Shown here one piece after another: positions 30,660 through 40,347 of a stretch of DNA of 64,000 nt (position 1 is the stretch's first letter; the number at the start of each line of letters is the position of its first letter). The notes below the pieces were generated by a model that saw nothing but the letters and a program-made list of their open reading frames with translations, made no database searches and had not been told where the DNA came from. The stretch is from the NCBI GenBank assembly GCA_965238155.1, contig OZ250175.1, positions 124,001-188,000 on the forward strand, written 5' to 3'. The position numbers and the translations under genes were made by a program. The DNA comes from BJGV01 sp964196335 (GTDB lineage: Bacteria; Pseudomonadota; Gammaproteobacteria; Burkholderiales; Nitrosomonadaceae).

Positions 30660-31186
30660 TTGGTCAGAGTATCAACAACAGAAGCCAGATCAGTAAAGAT
30701 TCTTGTATTTTTAGGAAGACTCCTCGCGTTTTTTGTTTTTTTACCTTTTCCGGTAAGAACCATTATTGGAATTGCACCTACGAATGATGCTGCCCGCAAA
30801 TAACGCAACTCATCTCCAACTGTAGGCACATTCTTTAGATCAGCACTAAAACGTTGAGCAATTTCCTCAAACATCATAATCAATGACTTGCTACAACTAT
30901 ATTTTTCTATATTAGAATATGGACTGAGAAATATTGCATCAATTCGTCCTCCAGCCTGATTCACAGCCTTGCACATTTTATCATTGATGGCATTAAATGC
31001 TGACATATCCATCACCTTCCGATCACAAGACCGATTGCTGGCAACCACCACTCGGTATCCCATTTGATTTAGATACGCAATAGCCTCCAAGCTTCCAGGA
31101 ATGGGGCTCCATTCGCTAGATATCTTAGTAATGATATTGCTGTCGTTATTTATCACACCATCCTGATCGAGGATAATCAGCTTCAT
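30656..31186 (-). CDS. gmhB: GmhB-like HAD phosphatase with eroded motifs
   Basis: The 176-residue product aligns end to end with D-glycero-D-manno-heptose-1,7-bisphosphate phosphatase, which serves LPS core heptose synthesis. The nucleophile pair DQDGV (D7, D9) is kept. However, the TNQSG area reads ASNRSCDRK and is one residue short. The zinc loop, normally C-x-H...C-x-C, reads SPYSNIEKYSCSK, so only one cysteine remains. The arginine before the motif III lysine is serine, and VGDSLRD is VGDELRYL, losing the second aspartate. The frame is intact and the gene sits in its conserved place before plsC. It may be a decaying or repurposed enzyme. Confidence 0.8.
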   Translation of the reverse strand: MKLIILDQDGVINNDSNIITKISSEWSPIPGSLEAIAYLNQMGYRVVVASNRSCDRKVMDMSAFNAINDKMCKAVNQAGGRIDAIFLSPYSNIEKYSCSKSLIMMFEEIAQRFSADLKNVPTVGDELRYLRAASFVGAIPIMVLTGKGKKTKNARSLPKNTRIFTDLASVVDTLTK

Positions 31187-31191
31187 AAATA

Positions 31192-33324
31192 TCAGGAAAC
31201 CATTAAACTTAAATCAGCTACTTGATTCATATAAACCCGCCCATATTGTAATAGTAGAAATCTATTATTCCGTATCCTTTTGTCTTTAACATTTACCATA
31301 ACCTGCTCAAAAAAATCTTTAACCGGAGGAGCAAGTTTTACTAGGATGTTTAGTGCCTCTGAGAAACGTTTCTCAGACTTAAGCACTTCTGATTCTTTGC
31401 CTATCCTTTGTAAAGCATCCCATAGATTAACTTCAGCATCACTTTCAAATAAACTTGGATCTGGCATATTTAGACTTTCCAAGGAGTAACTGGTACAAAT
31501 AATTTCCTGGCCTGATTTTTTTAGGATATTTGTAATACGCTTGTTCGCATTAGCAAGAACACGACCTTCCTCTGTTGAAAGAAATTTTGTCGCCATGGGA
31601 ATAATATCTGAAAGTGTACCTAGAGGGGTTATACTTCCAAATGGGCTAATGACCGATTCTATGGCATGATAATTATTTCCCTCATCGGTAAAATATCTTC
31701 GCGCCCTATCTAATAAAAAGTTATTAATTAGAACAAGATCACATCTAGTGTTATCCCTGATATCTTCTGGCATATTTTTTTGTGCGAGAAGAACCAAGTC
31801 ATACAAATTAGTATCAAGACGTTTTTGTACCAATATCCTGACGATTCCAAATGCATGGCGGCGTAATGCAAATGGATCCTTGTCACCAGAAGGAGTATGT
31901 CCGACACCAAACATCCCAACCAGAATTTCTAATTTATCTGCAAGTGCAACACAGATGCCTACCATATTACGTGGCAAGTCATCACCGGAAAATCGTGGTT
32001 TGTAATGGTCTTCAATTGCGAAAGCCAGTTCATCACTCATCCCGTCATGTTTTGCATAATAGCGCCCCATGATACCCTGGAGCTCCGGAAATTCTCCTAC
32101 CATGTCGGTGAGCAAGTCAGTTTTAGCCAGCATCGCAACTTCGCCCGCTTGTGCGGCAAGTTTTTTACCTCCCAGTTGTAAACCAATTGCCTGCGCAATT
32201 TTCGATACACGCTCAACTCGATCACTCAACATACCGAGTTTACTGTGATACACAACTCTGCTTAAGCCTTCTACACGAGAAACTAATGTTTTTTTCCGAT
32301 CCTGGTCAAAGAAAAATTTTGCATCTGCCAGCCGTGCTTGTAGAACTCTCTCGTTACCACTTATGATAGCGGTCGACTTGTTGGTTTTAATATTACTAAC
32401 AATTAAGAAGCGTGATAATAAGTTACCTTTATTATCAAGTAATGGGAAGTATTTTTGGTGTTGCTTCATTGAAAGTATCAGGCATTCCTGCGGTATATTA
32501 AGAAATGCCTGATTAAATTTCCCTACATAAACTTCAGGATACTCAACCAAGGCAGTGACTTCATTCAACAATGCATCGTCCTGTATTATGTTTCCATTTT
32601 CTTTCTTACCAGACTCATGTAATTTTTCCAATATCAATTGTTTACGCTTCTCAAAGCTCACCATGACATATCCACTCTCAAGCAAAACCTTCTCATACTC
32701 ACTGGCATGAGGTAATTCAATACGGCCCTTACTTAAAAATCGATGCCCTAAAGTCTCTGATTTAGTACTTTGCAACCCAAGTAGCTCTGCTGATTCACAT
32801 AGTACGTTTCTTCCATGTAACATAATAAAATTGTGTACCGGACGAATAAAGTGTTCGTTGCCAGCACCCCAACGCATCATTTTTGGAGCTGGAATCTTTG
32901 GCAACAAGCCTTGTAAAATTTTAATGAGTATATTTCCGAGACTCTGGCCAGGTTGTTTATATTTATAGATGTAGCAAAGAACCCCCTTAGTATCAGGCTC
33001 CTGTTTTAAGTCAACTACCGTGACTCCACACGAACGGGCAAAACCTTGTAGTGCCGGAGTGGCCTTACCTGAATCATCATATGCGGCAGTTACTGTTGGC
33101 CCTCTTCTCTCAACCTGCCTTTCAGCCTGAGCATCCAATACTGAAGTTATAGAAACAGCCAGACGACGCGGAGTAACATATGCTGTCAATTTGCTTTCTG
33201 AAGTTAATAAGCAGTTCTGGTCCAAGCCATTAAATACACCCTCAGAAAAACTATTGCTCAGGTTTTGCAATAATTTTGGTGGTAATTCTTCGGTTAGAAT
33301 TTCAACAAGTAATGTGTCTTGCAT
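31192..33324 (-). CDS. glyS: Glycyl-tRNA synthetase beta subunit
   Basis: The 710-residue beta chain of the tetrameric bacterial GlyRS binds tRNA and completes the alpha-chain active site. LLVEILTEELPPKLL at the N-terminus, the tRNA-edit/B3-like middle (MKQHQKYFPLLDNKGN), the HD-like region and a C-terminal anticodon-binding DALR domain (about 580-700) are visible. The length is that of the family. It follows glyQ by 15 bases and is followed by gmhB, five bases on. Confidence 0.97.
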   Translation of the reverse strand: MQDTLLVEILTEELPPKLLQNLSNSFSEGVFNGLDQNCLLTSESKLTAYVTPRRLAVSITSVLDAQAERQVERRGPTVTAAYDDSGKATPALQGFARSCGVTVVDLKQEPDTKGVLCYIYKYKQPGQSLGNILIKILQGLLPKIPAPKMMRWGAGNEHFIRPVHNFIMLHGRNVLCESAELLGLQSTKSETLGHRFLSKGRIELPHASEYEKVLLESGYVMVSFEKRKQLILEKLHESGKKENGNIIQDDALLNEVTALVEYPEVYVGKFNQAFLNIPQECLILSMKQHQKYFPLLDNKGNLLSRFLIVSNIKTNKSTAIISGNERVLQARLADAKFFFDQDRKKTLVSRVEGLSRVVYHSKLGMLSDRVERVSKIAQAIGLQLGGKKLAAQAGEVAMLAKTDLLTDMVGEFPELQGIMGRYYAKHDGMSDELAFAIEDHYKPRFSGDDLPRNMVGICVALADKLEILVGMFGVGHTPSGDKDPFALRRHAFGIVRILVQKRLDTNLYDLVLLAQKNMPEDIRDNTRCDLVLINNFLLDRARRYFTDEGNNYHAIESVISPFGSITPLGTLSDIIPMATKFLSTEEGRVLANANKRITNILKKSGQEIICTSYSLESLNMPDPSLFESDAEVNLWDALQRIGKESEVLKSEKRFSEALNILVKLAPPVKDFFEQVMVNVKDKRIRNNRFLLLQYGRVYMNQVADLSLMVS

Positions 33325-33339
33325 ATAAGTCTGTCAGTT

Positions 33340-34212
33340 CTATTTTGGAAGCATTGGAAAGCCAAGTTCCTTGCGCGAATCGTAATATGCCTTAGCGACT
33401 AATCTAGCTAAAGTCCTGACCCTGCCAATATAAGCTGCACGTTCAGTCACCGAAATTGCTCCACGTGCATCTAGCAAATTAAAGGTATGAGAACACTTCA
33501 ATACTTGTTCGTAACTTGGCAGCGGGAGACTCAATTCGATCAGGCGCTTTGCCTCAGATTCATACATAATGAACTGTTCCAGAAGAAGGCTTATATTGCT
33601 TTGCTCAAAATTGTATTTGGATTGCTCCACTTCATTCTGATGATACACATCGCCATAAGTAACCCCATCAGTCCAAGTCAAGTCGAACACATTTTCAACG
33701 CCTTGAAGATTCATTGCAAGACGTTCCAAACCATAGGTGATTTCTCCCAGCACTGGCTTACAGTCAATACCGCCTACTTGCTGAAAATAAGTAAACTGTG
33801 TTATTTCCATACCGTTAAACCATACTTCCCAGCCCAAACCCCAGGCTCCAAGAGTGGGAGACTCCCAGTCATCCTCAACAAATCTGATATCGTTAACTGC
33901 AAGATCAATTTTTAATTCCCGCAATGAATCAAGATACAAATCTTGAATATTATCTGGCGAAGGCTTTATTACCACCTGATACTGATAGTAATGCTGCAAA
34001 CGATTCGGATTGTTTCCGTAGCGACCGTCTTTGGGGCGACGAGAAGGCTGGATATAAACAGCTTTCCAAGGCTCGGGTCCAAGTGCACGCAAGAAGGTTG
34101 CCGGATGAAAAGTGCCGGCCCCCATTTCCATATCATATGGCTGAAGCAACACACAACCCTGATTGCTCCAGTAGCGTTGCAAAGTGAGGATAATCTCCTG
34201 GAATGTAAGCAT
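33340..34212 (-). CDS. glyQ: Glycyl-tRNA synthetase alpha subunit
   Basis: The 290-residue class II catalytic subunit activates glycine. TFQEIILTLQRYWSNQGCV at the start, the motif LGPEPWKAVYIQPSRRPKDG and the EITYGLERLAM motif 3-like block are diagnostic. I start it at ATG 34212 (MLTFQEII); an upstream in-frame start at 34236 would add eight residues not seen in the family. It precedes glyS in a two-gene unit. Confidence 0.96.
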   Translation of the reverse strand: MLTFQEIILTLQRYWSNQGCVLLQPYDMEMGAGTFHPATFLRALGPEPWKAVYIQPSRRPKDGRYGNNPNRLQHYYQYQVVIKPSPDNIQDLYLDSLRELKIDLAVNDIRFVEDDWESPTLGAWGLGWEVWFNGMEITQFTYFQQVGGIDCKPVLGEITYGLERLAMNLQGVENVFDLTWTDGVTYGDVYHQNEVEQSKYNFEQSNISLLLEQFIMYESEAKRLIELSLPLPSYEQVLKCSHTFNLLDARGAISVTERAAYIGRVRTLARLVAKAYYDSRKELGFPMLPK

Positions 34213-34255
34213 GAAAACGCCTGAGTGAATCTGCAATAATCTAAAAAAATAGATT

Positions 34256-35806
34256 TTACAGGGTTTTTCTTGTGCTGCGAAAGATCTGCATCAAACAAAT
34301 GAATAAGGACAACCAGACAAATCCCAATACCAGACTATTTCCAAAACGGACATAAGGGGTTGCACCAGTGTATCCCTGTACCAGGCCGTTTAGTGCAGTC
34401 GCAGTAAATACATCAGCTTGCTGCAATGCTACACCACGTTCATTTATGATAGCGCTAACACCGGTATTGGTAGCACGCAACATATAGCGACCCGTTTCAA
34501 GCGCTCGCATTTGTGAAATCTGCAGGTGCTGATGCGGGCCAATAGAACGCCCAAACCAAGCATCATTACTGACGTTAGCAAGCAATGTCGCTTGTGGCAA
34601 CTGATAGATTAGTTCTTCACCAAACGCATCCTCGTAACAAATATTTACTGCAACTCTCTGCCCGGCAAGACTCATAGGTTTCTGATTAAGTTCACCACGG
34701 GAGAAATCTGTTAGTGGAATTTTCAACATATTTATAATCCAGCCAAACACAGGCTTCAATGGAATAAATTCACCGAATGGCAATAAATGAGATTTACGGT
34801 ATATCTGTTCAGAAGAAACGCCAAAACTAAACATAGAATTATAGTAATCACCTGAATTATCCTCTGTCTCAATCATACCAATAAGAATATCTCCATTATT
34901 TCGTTTTGCATGAGTAGAAATTTGCGCAAGGTAATTGGCAGACACCTCATCACGAGCAAGTGGCAAAGAAATTTCTGGTGCAATAATAAGGCGGCTATTG
35001 CTAGCAAGTGCAAGCCTGGCATATGTGTCCATCGTGTGAATAGCATGCTCTGGCCTCCACTTCATTTTCTGAGAAATATTTCCTTGTAGTAAACTTACAG
35101 ATACCGGATCACCTTGCGGCTCAGTCCAGTTAATAAACTGCAAACTAAAGCCAATGATCCAAATTACAGGTAAAAACAGAATATTCCGCCAAGAACGTAA
35201 TTCCTTTTCAAAAAGTAAACTTATGAACGCAGCACTTAAAATAAGTATCAATGAAACGCCATAAACTCCTGTCACCGCGGAGTATCCTGCAAGAGGACTA
35301 GAGGGGACCTGCGAGTACCCTACTGTCAACCATGGGAACCCAAAAAAAGATACCACGCCACGAAGCCACTCAGATAACGTCCACAAGCTGGCTACAAATA
35401 GCACCCATACCAATGGTGCCTCTAAATGAAGCTTCCTCACCACCCAACCTGTTACTGTTATATATAAAGAAAGGTAGGCACAAAGAATAAGCAGGAGAAA
35501 AACCGCAATTGGTATGGGTACTGCACCAAACTCGTGCAAGCTAATATATATCCAGGTAACGCCTGCGCCAAACATGCCCATACCAAAACAAAACCCAAGT
35601 AAAGCTGCTTGTAAAGGCGACGTACTCTTACGCCAGAAATAAAGTAAACATGCAATTGTGATAACCGGAACAGGAAAAAGATAAAATGGCGCAAATCCTA
35701 GTACTGTTAGTACACCGAGTATAAAGGTAGTAATTAAATAGCGTATAACGCCCTGTTTTGAGTTTTGAGTTTCTATTCTTGATTTTTCATTGCTCAATCC
35801 TCGCAC
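34256..35806 (-). CDS. lnt: Apolipoprotein N-acyltransferase
   Basis: The 516-residue inner-membrane enzyme adds the third acyl chain to lipoproteins. Six or seven N-terminal helices (to about 215) are followed by a nitrilase-type domain with the triad in IIAPEISLPLA (Glu), KSHLLPFGEF (Lys) and VNICYEDAFGEE (Cys). A last helix closes the protein. Start is GTG at 35806, with GAGGAG five bases upstream, inside the end of corC (13-base overlap). Confidence 0.96.
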   Translation of the reverse strand: MRGLSNEKSRIETQNSKQGVIRYLITTFILGVLTVLGFAPFYLFPVPVITIACLLYFWRKSTSPLQAALLGFCFGMGMFGAGVTWIYISLHEFGAVPIPIAVFLLLILCAYLSLYITVTGWVVRKLHLEAPLVWVLFVASLWTLSEWLRGVVSFFGFPWLTVGYSQVPSSPLAGYSAVTGVYGVSLILILSAAFISLLFEKELRSWRNILFLPVIWIIGFSLQFINWTEPQGDPVSVSLLQGNISQKMKWRPEHAIHTMDTYARLALASNSRLIIAPEISLPLARDEVSANYLAQISTHAKRNNGDILIGMIETEDNSGDYYNSMFSFGVSSEQIYRKSHLLPFGEFIPLKPVFGWIINMLKIPLTDFSRGELNQKPMSLAGQRVAVNICYEDAFGEELIYQLPQATLLANVSNDAWFGRSIGPHQHLQISQMRALETGRYMLRATNTGVSAIINERGVALQQADVFTATALNGLVQGYTGATPYVRFGNSLVLGFVWLSLFICLMQIFRSTRKTL

Positions 35807-36642
35807 TTACTCTCCTCGGATTTGCATTCCTCAACTAACACCGTATGTAACCTGCGACTATCAGCTCGCAGCACTCTAAATTTTAAGGCTCCAATGACAA
35901 CTGATTCGCCACTCTTGGGTAATCTACCAAATTTGTTCAATACAAGACCACCAACCGTATCATAGTCATCATTACTAAATTCTGTCCCTAAGGACTCATT
36001 AAAATCCGCTATCTCGGTAATCGCTTTAACTCGATAGTGCCCGTCCAGCTCTTGAACAATGTTGTCCTCTGACTCGTCATAATCATACTCATCTTCAATA
36101 TCGCCAACAATTTGTTCCAATACATCTTCGATAGTCACCAGTCCTGCAACACCACCATATTCGTCTACAACAATTGCTATGTGATTTCTGTTACTACGAA
36201 AGTCTTTCAACAGTACATTTAGTCGTTTTGATTCAGGAATAAATACCACGGGACGTAATATTTCACGTGCGTTAAATTCCTCTCCTCCTGCATAATACCG
36301 TAGCAAATCCTTTGCCAATAAAATTCCAATTACATTGTCCTTACCGTTTTCAGTCACCGGAAAACGTGAATGTGCTGTTTCTACCATAAGCGGAACGAAT
36401 GTATCTGGTGTTTCACTGATGTCGATTACGTCCATTTGTGAACGAGGCACCATGATATCACTCGCCTGCATTTCAGAAACCTGCATAACACCTTCAATCA
36501 TGCTCAGAGCATCAGAATCAAGCAAATCACGCTCAAAAGCAGAATGCAACAGCTCTATTAACTGCTCACGATCTTCCGGCTCACGTAAGAGTAGTGTACT
36601 TAAGCGTTCAAGCCAGCTAGGTTTAGGTAAGGGATCATTCAT
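35794..36642 (-). CDS. corC: CorC-like CBS and transporter-associated domain protein
   Basis: The 282-residue cytosolic protein has two CBS domains (about 65-185; MVPRSQMDVID and VDEYGGVAGLVTIEDVLEQIVGDI) and a C-terminal CorC/HlyC domain (about 200-275; NKFGRLPKSGE). E. coli CorC/YbeX is linked to magnesium/cobalt efflux and ribosome metabolism. Order miaB-phoH-ybeY-corC-lnt is the classic ybeZYX-lnt string. It overlaps lnt. Confidence 0.94.
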   Translation of the reverse strand: MNDPLPKPSWLERLSTLLLREPEDREQLIELLHSAFERDLLDSDALSMIEGVMQVSEMQASDIMVPRSQMDVIDISETPDTFVPLMVETAHSRFPVTENGKDNVIGILLAKDLLRYYAGGEEFNAREILRPVVFIPESKRLNVLLKDFRSNRNHIAIVVDEYGGVAGLVTIEDVLEQIVGDIEDEYDYDESEDNIVQELDGHYRVKAITEIADFNESLGTEFSNDDYDTVGGLVLNKFGRLPKSGESVVIGALKFRVLRADSRRLHTVLVEECKSEESKCED

Positions 36643-36771
36643 ACTAAATTATCAAGTTGAACACAAATAAAAGGTTTATAGATAGTCTTTCAAGAAGACA
36701 CATAAATTAAAATTTAATCAGAACTCCTCTTAGCTATCTATGTTATACATGGAAATTATATCGCTAGAATT

Positions 36772-37275
36772 CTAATATTCTTCTTGGTAAGGGTTATCAA
36801 ATCCTAAGCTGGTAATAATTTTTGTTTCCAATTGCTCCATTATTGCCGCATTTTTGTGGCTTTCGTGCAGATAACCCTGCAAATGAAGAGCACTATGCAC
36901 CGTAAGATGTGCATAATGTGCCAACAAATCTTTATGTTGTTGATTTGCTTCTCTCTCTATTACTGCAGCACATAGCACAATATCCCCAGATAAAGGCAGT
37001 GTTTCTCCATATACAAAAGTCAATACGTTGGTAGCATAATCTTTGCCACGGAAATCTCGATTGTATCTGCCGCCCTCTACCTCATCAACGATACGCATAG
37101 TAATTTCCGCATCCTGCCTCAATCCAGCTTTGAACCATTTACGAAACTGGAAACGTGTTGGAATCTCCTTTAAAGGTGACAAAATATTGACGGCATACTG
37201 TACTGTTAGTTTTAGTTTTATATTATTACTTGTTAGCTCTGCTGCAACCCAAGTAGATTTACTCTTGTTTTTCAT
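36772..37275 (-). CDS. ybeY: Endoribonuclease YbeY
   Basis: The product (167 residues) is the metal-dependent RNase of rRNA maturation and quality control. The histidine triad is in VHSALHLQGYLHESH, which keeps all three zinc histidines but has leucine where most YbeY have aspartate (GYDH). NRDFRGKDYATNVLTF and a LSGDIVLCAAVIERE strand are typical. The ATG at 37275 overlaps phoH by 17 bases; an upstream start at 37296 would extend the overlap. Confidence 0.92.
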   Translation of the reverse strand: MKNKSKSTWVAAELTSNNIKLKLTVQYAVNILSPLKEIPTRFQFRKWFKAGLRQDAEITMRIVDEVEGGRYNRDFRGKDYATNVLTFVYGETLPLSGDIVLCAAVIEREANQQHKDLLAHYAHLTVHSALHLQGYLHESHKNAAIMEQLETKIITSLGFDNPYQEEY

Positions 37276-38242
37276 ATTTTTCGTAGGCGTTAACAATTCT
37301 TTGTACCAAAGGATGCCTGACTACATCTCCTGCCTCAAAATTGGTAAAAGCAACACCACGCACTTTTTCTAATATCCGTTTAGCTTCTACCAGGCCACTT
37401 TTCTGGTTTTTTGCTAAATCAATTTGTGTAATATCCCCCGTCACAACAACCTTAGAGCCGAATCCAATACGGGTAAGAAACATTTTAATCTGCTCTGGCG
37501 TGGTATTTTGCGCTTCATCGAGAATAATAAATGATTTATTCAATGTACGTCCTCGCATAAAAGCAAGTGGAGCAGCTTCAACTGTGCCACGTTCAAATAG
37601 CTTGCTGGTTTTAGCAAGTCCCATCAAATCGTATAATGCATCATAAAGCGGCCTCAAATAAGGATCCACTTTTTGTGTCATGTCACCCGGAAGAAAGCCA
37701 AGTCGCTCACCTGCTTCAACTGCTGGACGTACTAGTATTATGCGTTCTACTACATCTCGCTCCAGCGCATCAACCGCGCTAGCTACAGCAAGATAGGTCT
37801 TACCTGTACCTGCAGGACCAATAGCGAAAGTAATATCGTGATCCTGAATCTGCTTTAAGTACCCTACCTGACGTGGTGTCCGGCCACGCAAATCGCTGCG
37901 GCGAGTAATAAGGGCCGATACTGACGCCTCTTCTCCGACAACAGAATCAGAAGTACTCTGCTTTGCCGGATGATGTGGATTCATCACTTCAATTAAACCT
38001 AATTGAATTTGTTCGATACTAAGACTAGTTTTAGCCTGACTGTAAAAACTTTTTAACACCCATGATGCAAGCCTAGTTTGAATAACTTTACCTCGTATGC
38101 TGAAATGCTCACTGCGCCGAGTGATAGAAACATCAAGGGTAGACTCAATCTGTTTAAGATTTTCATCCAAGACCCCGCATAAATTGGCAAGGCGCTGGTT
38201 ATCATCTGGAGGAAAAGATATCTCTTCTGACTTGGGTCTCAA
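37259..38242 (-). CDS. ybeZ: PhoH-like ATPase (YbeZ)
   Basis: The 327-residue P-loop ATPase has a short N-terminal KH-like part and the PhoH domain. Walker A is GPAGTGKT (142-149), Walker B FIILDEAQNT, and VVTGDITQIDL follows. It partners YbeY in RNA metabolism. The start is TTG at 38242, since no in-frame ATG gives a complete domain; no convincing SD is seen. It lies between miaB and ybeY. Confidence 0.94.
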   Translation of the reverse strand: MRPKSEEISFPPDDNQRLANLCGVLDENLKQIESTLDVSITRRSEHFSIRGKVIQTRLASWVLKSFYSQAKTSLSIEQIQLGLIEVMNPHHPAKQSTSDSVVGEEASVSALITRRSDLRGRTPRQVGYLKQIQDHDITFAIGPAGTGKTYLAVASAVDALERDVVERIILVRPAVEAGERLGFLPGDMTQKVDPYLRPLYDALYDLMGLAKTSKLFERGTVEAAPLAFMRGRTLNKSFIILDEAQNTTPEQIKMFLTRIGFGSKVVVTGDITQIDLAKNQKSGLVEAKRILEKVRGVAFTNFEAGDVVRHPLVQRIVNAYEKYEKQE

Positions 38243-38268
38243 GGGAATTTAATGGCTAGTTAAAAATC

Positions 38269-39672
38269 TTAATTCTTGTAGTAATAACCCTGCTCTACAG
38301 AAGATGAAGGTCTAACTGTACCCCACACAATTTCACCACGTAATGATTTTGATAAAGCAGCGGTTATTTTAACGTCTATAAAATGGCCGGTTATATTACG
38401 GTCTCCAGCAAAATTGACCATACGATTATTATCGGTACGTCCACAAAGTTCGTTAGGATTCTTTTTGGAGATCCCTTCAACCAAGATATGTTGAATTGAT
38501 CCTATCATGCTTTTACTGGCAGCTTTTGCCTGACATCTGATCTTTTCCTGAATTTGCTGTAACCTTTCTTGTTTTATTTTGTATGGAGTGTCATCAGGTA
38601 GTTCAACAGCCGGAGTCCCTGGGCGCTGGCTATAAATAAAGCTAAAAGAGTCATCAAAACCCACCTCCTCAATCAACTCCATAGTTGCGTTGAAATCAGC
38701 TTCGGTTTCACCGGGGAAGCCAATAATGAAATCAGAGGTGAGAGAAATATCTGGGCGAACAGAACGAAGTTTTCGGATAATGGATTTATACTCAAGAACC
38801 GTGTAACCACGTTTCATTGCCGCTAAAATCCGATCAGAACCGGACTGTACCGGTAAATGTACATGACTGACCAATTTACGTAGTTTTTGATGAGATTCTA
38901 TAAGACGCTCTGTAAATTCCCTGGGATGAGAAGTCGTGTAGCGGATACGCTCAATTCCGGGGATTTCATTTATATATGAGAGTAACAATGCTAAATCCGC
39001 TACGTCCTCTTCTGCCTCACCTTCTATTAGCCCACGGTAGGCGTTAACGTTCTGCCCCAGCAAAGTAACTTCTTTAAGTCCCTGATCTGCTAGACTCACA
39101 ATTTCCACCAGAACTTCACGTAACGGACGCGAGACCTCTTCACCACGGGTGTAGGGCACCACACAAAAACTGCAATATTTACTGCAACCTTCCATAATGG
39201 AAACAAATGTACTTACACCCCCCACACGTCCATCACGATGAATCAGCGATTCAGGCAAATAATCAAATTTTTCAACTTCAGGAAAACTGATATCTACCTG
39301 GGGTTTCCCGCTAACTTTTCGTGCTTCTATCAACTGTGGAAGTCGGTGTAAAGTTTGTGGCCCAAACACTACGTCCACATAAGGTGCACGCTTAACTATA
39401 TTTATTCCTTCTTGACTAGCTACACAGCCTCCTACACCAATGAGTAAATCAGGGTTAGTTTTTTTCAGTGCTCTAACACGCCCCAAATCATGAAATACCT
39501 TTTCCTGTGCTTTTTCCCTTACTGAACAAGTATTAAAAAGAATCATATCAGCGTCGTCAGGGCTATCAGTCTGCTCCATACCCTGTGTAGCATGGAGTAA
39601 ATCTACAATTTTTGCAGAATCATACTCGTTCATCTGGCAACCAAATGTTTTTATGTAGAGTTTCTTACTCAT
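38269..39672 (-). CDS. miaB: tRNA 2-methylthio-N6-isopentenyladenosine synthase
   Basis: The 467-residue radical-SAM methylthiotransferase modifies A37 of tRNAs reading UNN codons. The N-terminal UPF0004 domain has cluster cysteines C12, C49 and C83; the radical-SAM cluster is C163, C167 and C170 in EGCSKYCSFC. A C-terminal TRAM domain (about 375-440) binds tRNA. It starts the minus-strand string that runs to lnt. Confidence 0.97.
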   Translation of the reverse strand: MSKKLYIKTFGCQMNEYDSAKIVDLLHATQGMEQTDSPDDADMILFNTCSVREKAQEKVFHDLGRVRALKKTNPDLLIGVGGCVASQEGINIVKRAPYVDVVFGPQTLHRLPQLIEARKVSGKPQVDISFPEVEKFDYLPESLIHRDGRVGGVSTFVSIMEGCSKYCSFCVVPYTRGEEVSRPLREVLVEIVSLADQGLKEVTLLGQNVNAYRGLIEGEAEEDVADLALLLSYINEIPGIERIRYTTSHPREFTERLIESHQKLRKLVSHVHLPVQSGSDRILAAMKRGYTVLEYKSIIRKLRSVRPDISLTSDFIIGFPGETEADFNATMELIEEVGFDDSFSFIYSQRPGTPAVELPDDTPYKIKQERLQQIQEKIRCQAKAASKSMIGSIQHILVEGISKKNPNELCGRTDNNRMVNFAGDRNITGHFIDVKITAALSKSLRGEIVWGTVRPSSSVEQGYYYKN

Positions 39673-39716
39673 AGATATGCTTCAATCAGAATATTCTTAA
39701 AAATTAGTATCTGTTC

Positions 39717-40067
39717 TTATTGAGTTGTATACTTCCCTTCTTCCTCTGCCTGAGTCATCTCTTCGGAAGTAAGCAACCAGATACGCTGCACATCGCCTGT
39801 GGGACCAATCCAGTATAAAACCGGACCAAATTCAGTAAATACCACCGGAAGAATAATATGATTATTTGTTCCACGAATTTGTCCGCCTGCACCTAATTGC
39901 AAAGTCTCACCACTTATCTCTACCTGAGGATAATTGATTGCTGTGAGTTCACCCAGCTTACTATTTGATGGGGGCTGAGGAAACAACCGGGACAAATCAG
40001 CATTAGTATTGCCGGCAATTAAAACTGCCGTAGTAGCCAGAATTGGCAGAAACAACTTTCTTTTCAT
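39717..40067 (-). CDS. Conserved exported hypothetical protein
   Basis: The 116-residue product has a lysine-rich signal peptide (about 1-23, cut after TNA). A short region follows that ends in GGQIRGTNNHIILP and VLYWIGPTGDVQRIWLL. I recall similar small exported proteins in Betaproteobacteria, without known function. A tail of acidic residues (EEMTQAEEEGK) ends it. It lies 44 bases downstream of the miaB start, on the same strand but upstream of miaB in transcription, so the two may be cotranscribed. Confidence 0.7.
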   Translation of the reverse strand: MKRKLFLPILATTAVLIAGNTNADLSRLFPQPPSNSKLGELTAINYPQVEISGETLQLGAGGQIRGTNNHIILPVVFTEFGPVLYWIGPTGDVQRIWLLTSEEMTQAEEEGKYTTQ

Positions 40068-40347
40068 TATAAATTAGTTTATTTTTCCTTGATTATTATC
40101 TAAGAGCTTAGAAGAAAATGTGGTAGAAATTGTACCAGCTCTCTGCGCCCTAAGTCTGGTTTAGTCTTAAGAATTGATGTGATTCTTATAAGTCTACCAT
40201 TTCCCAATACTATTAGACTCAATATTAAGTTCTTTAAACATAGCACTAATACTGCGGAAGTACTTATGTAACTCAATCCAATTTTAAGCCGCTCATGTTA
40301 AAATAAACAGTTATAACAAATTTAGTAGTTTTTTTAATATCGTATAA

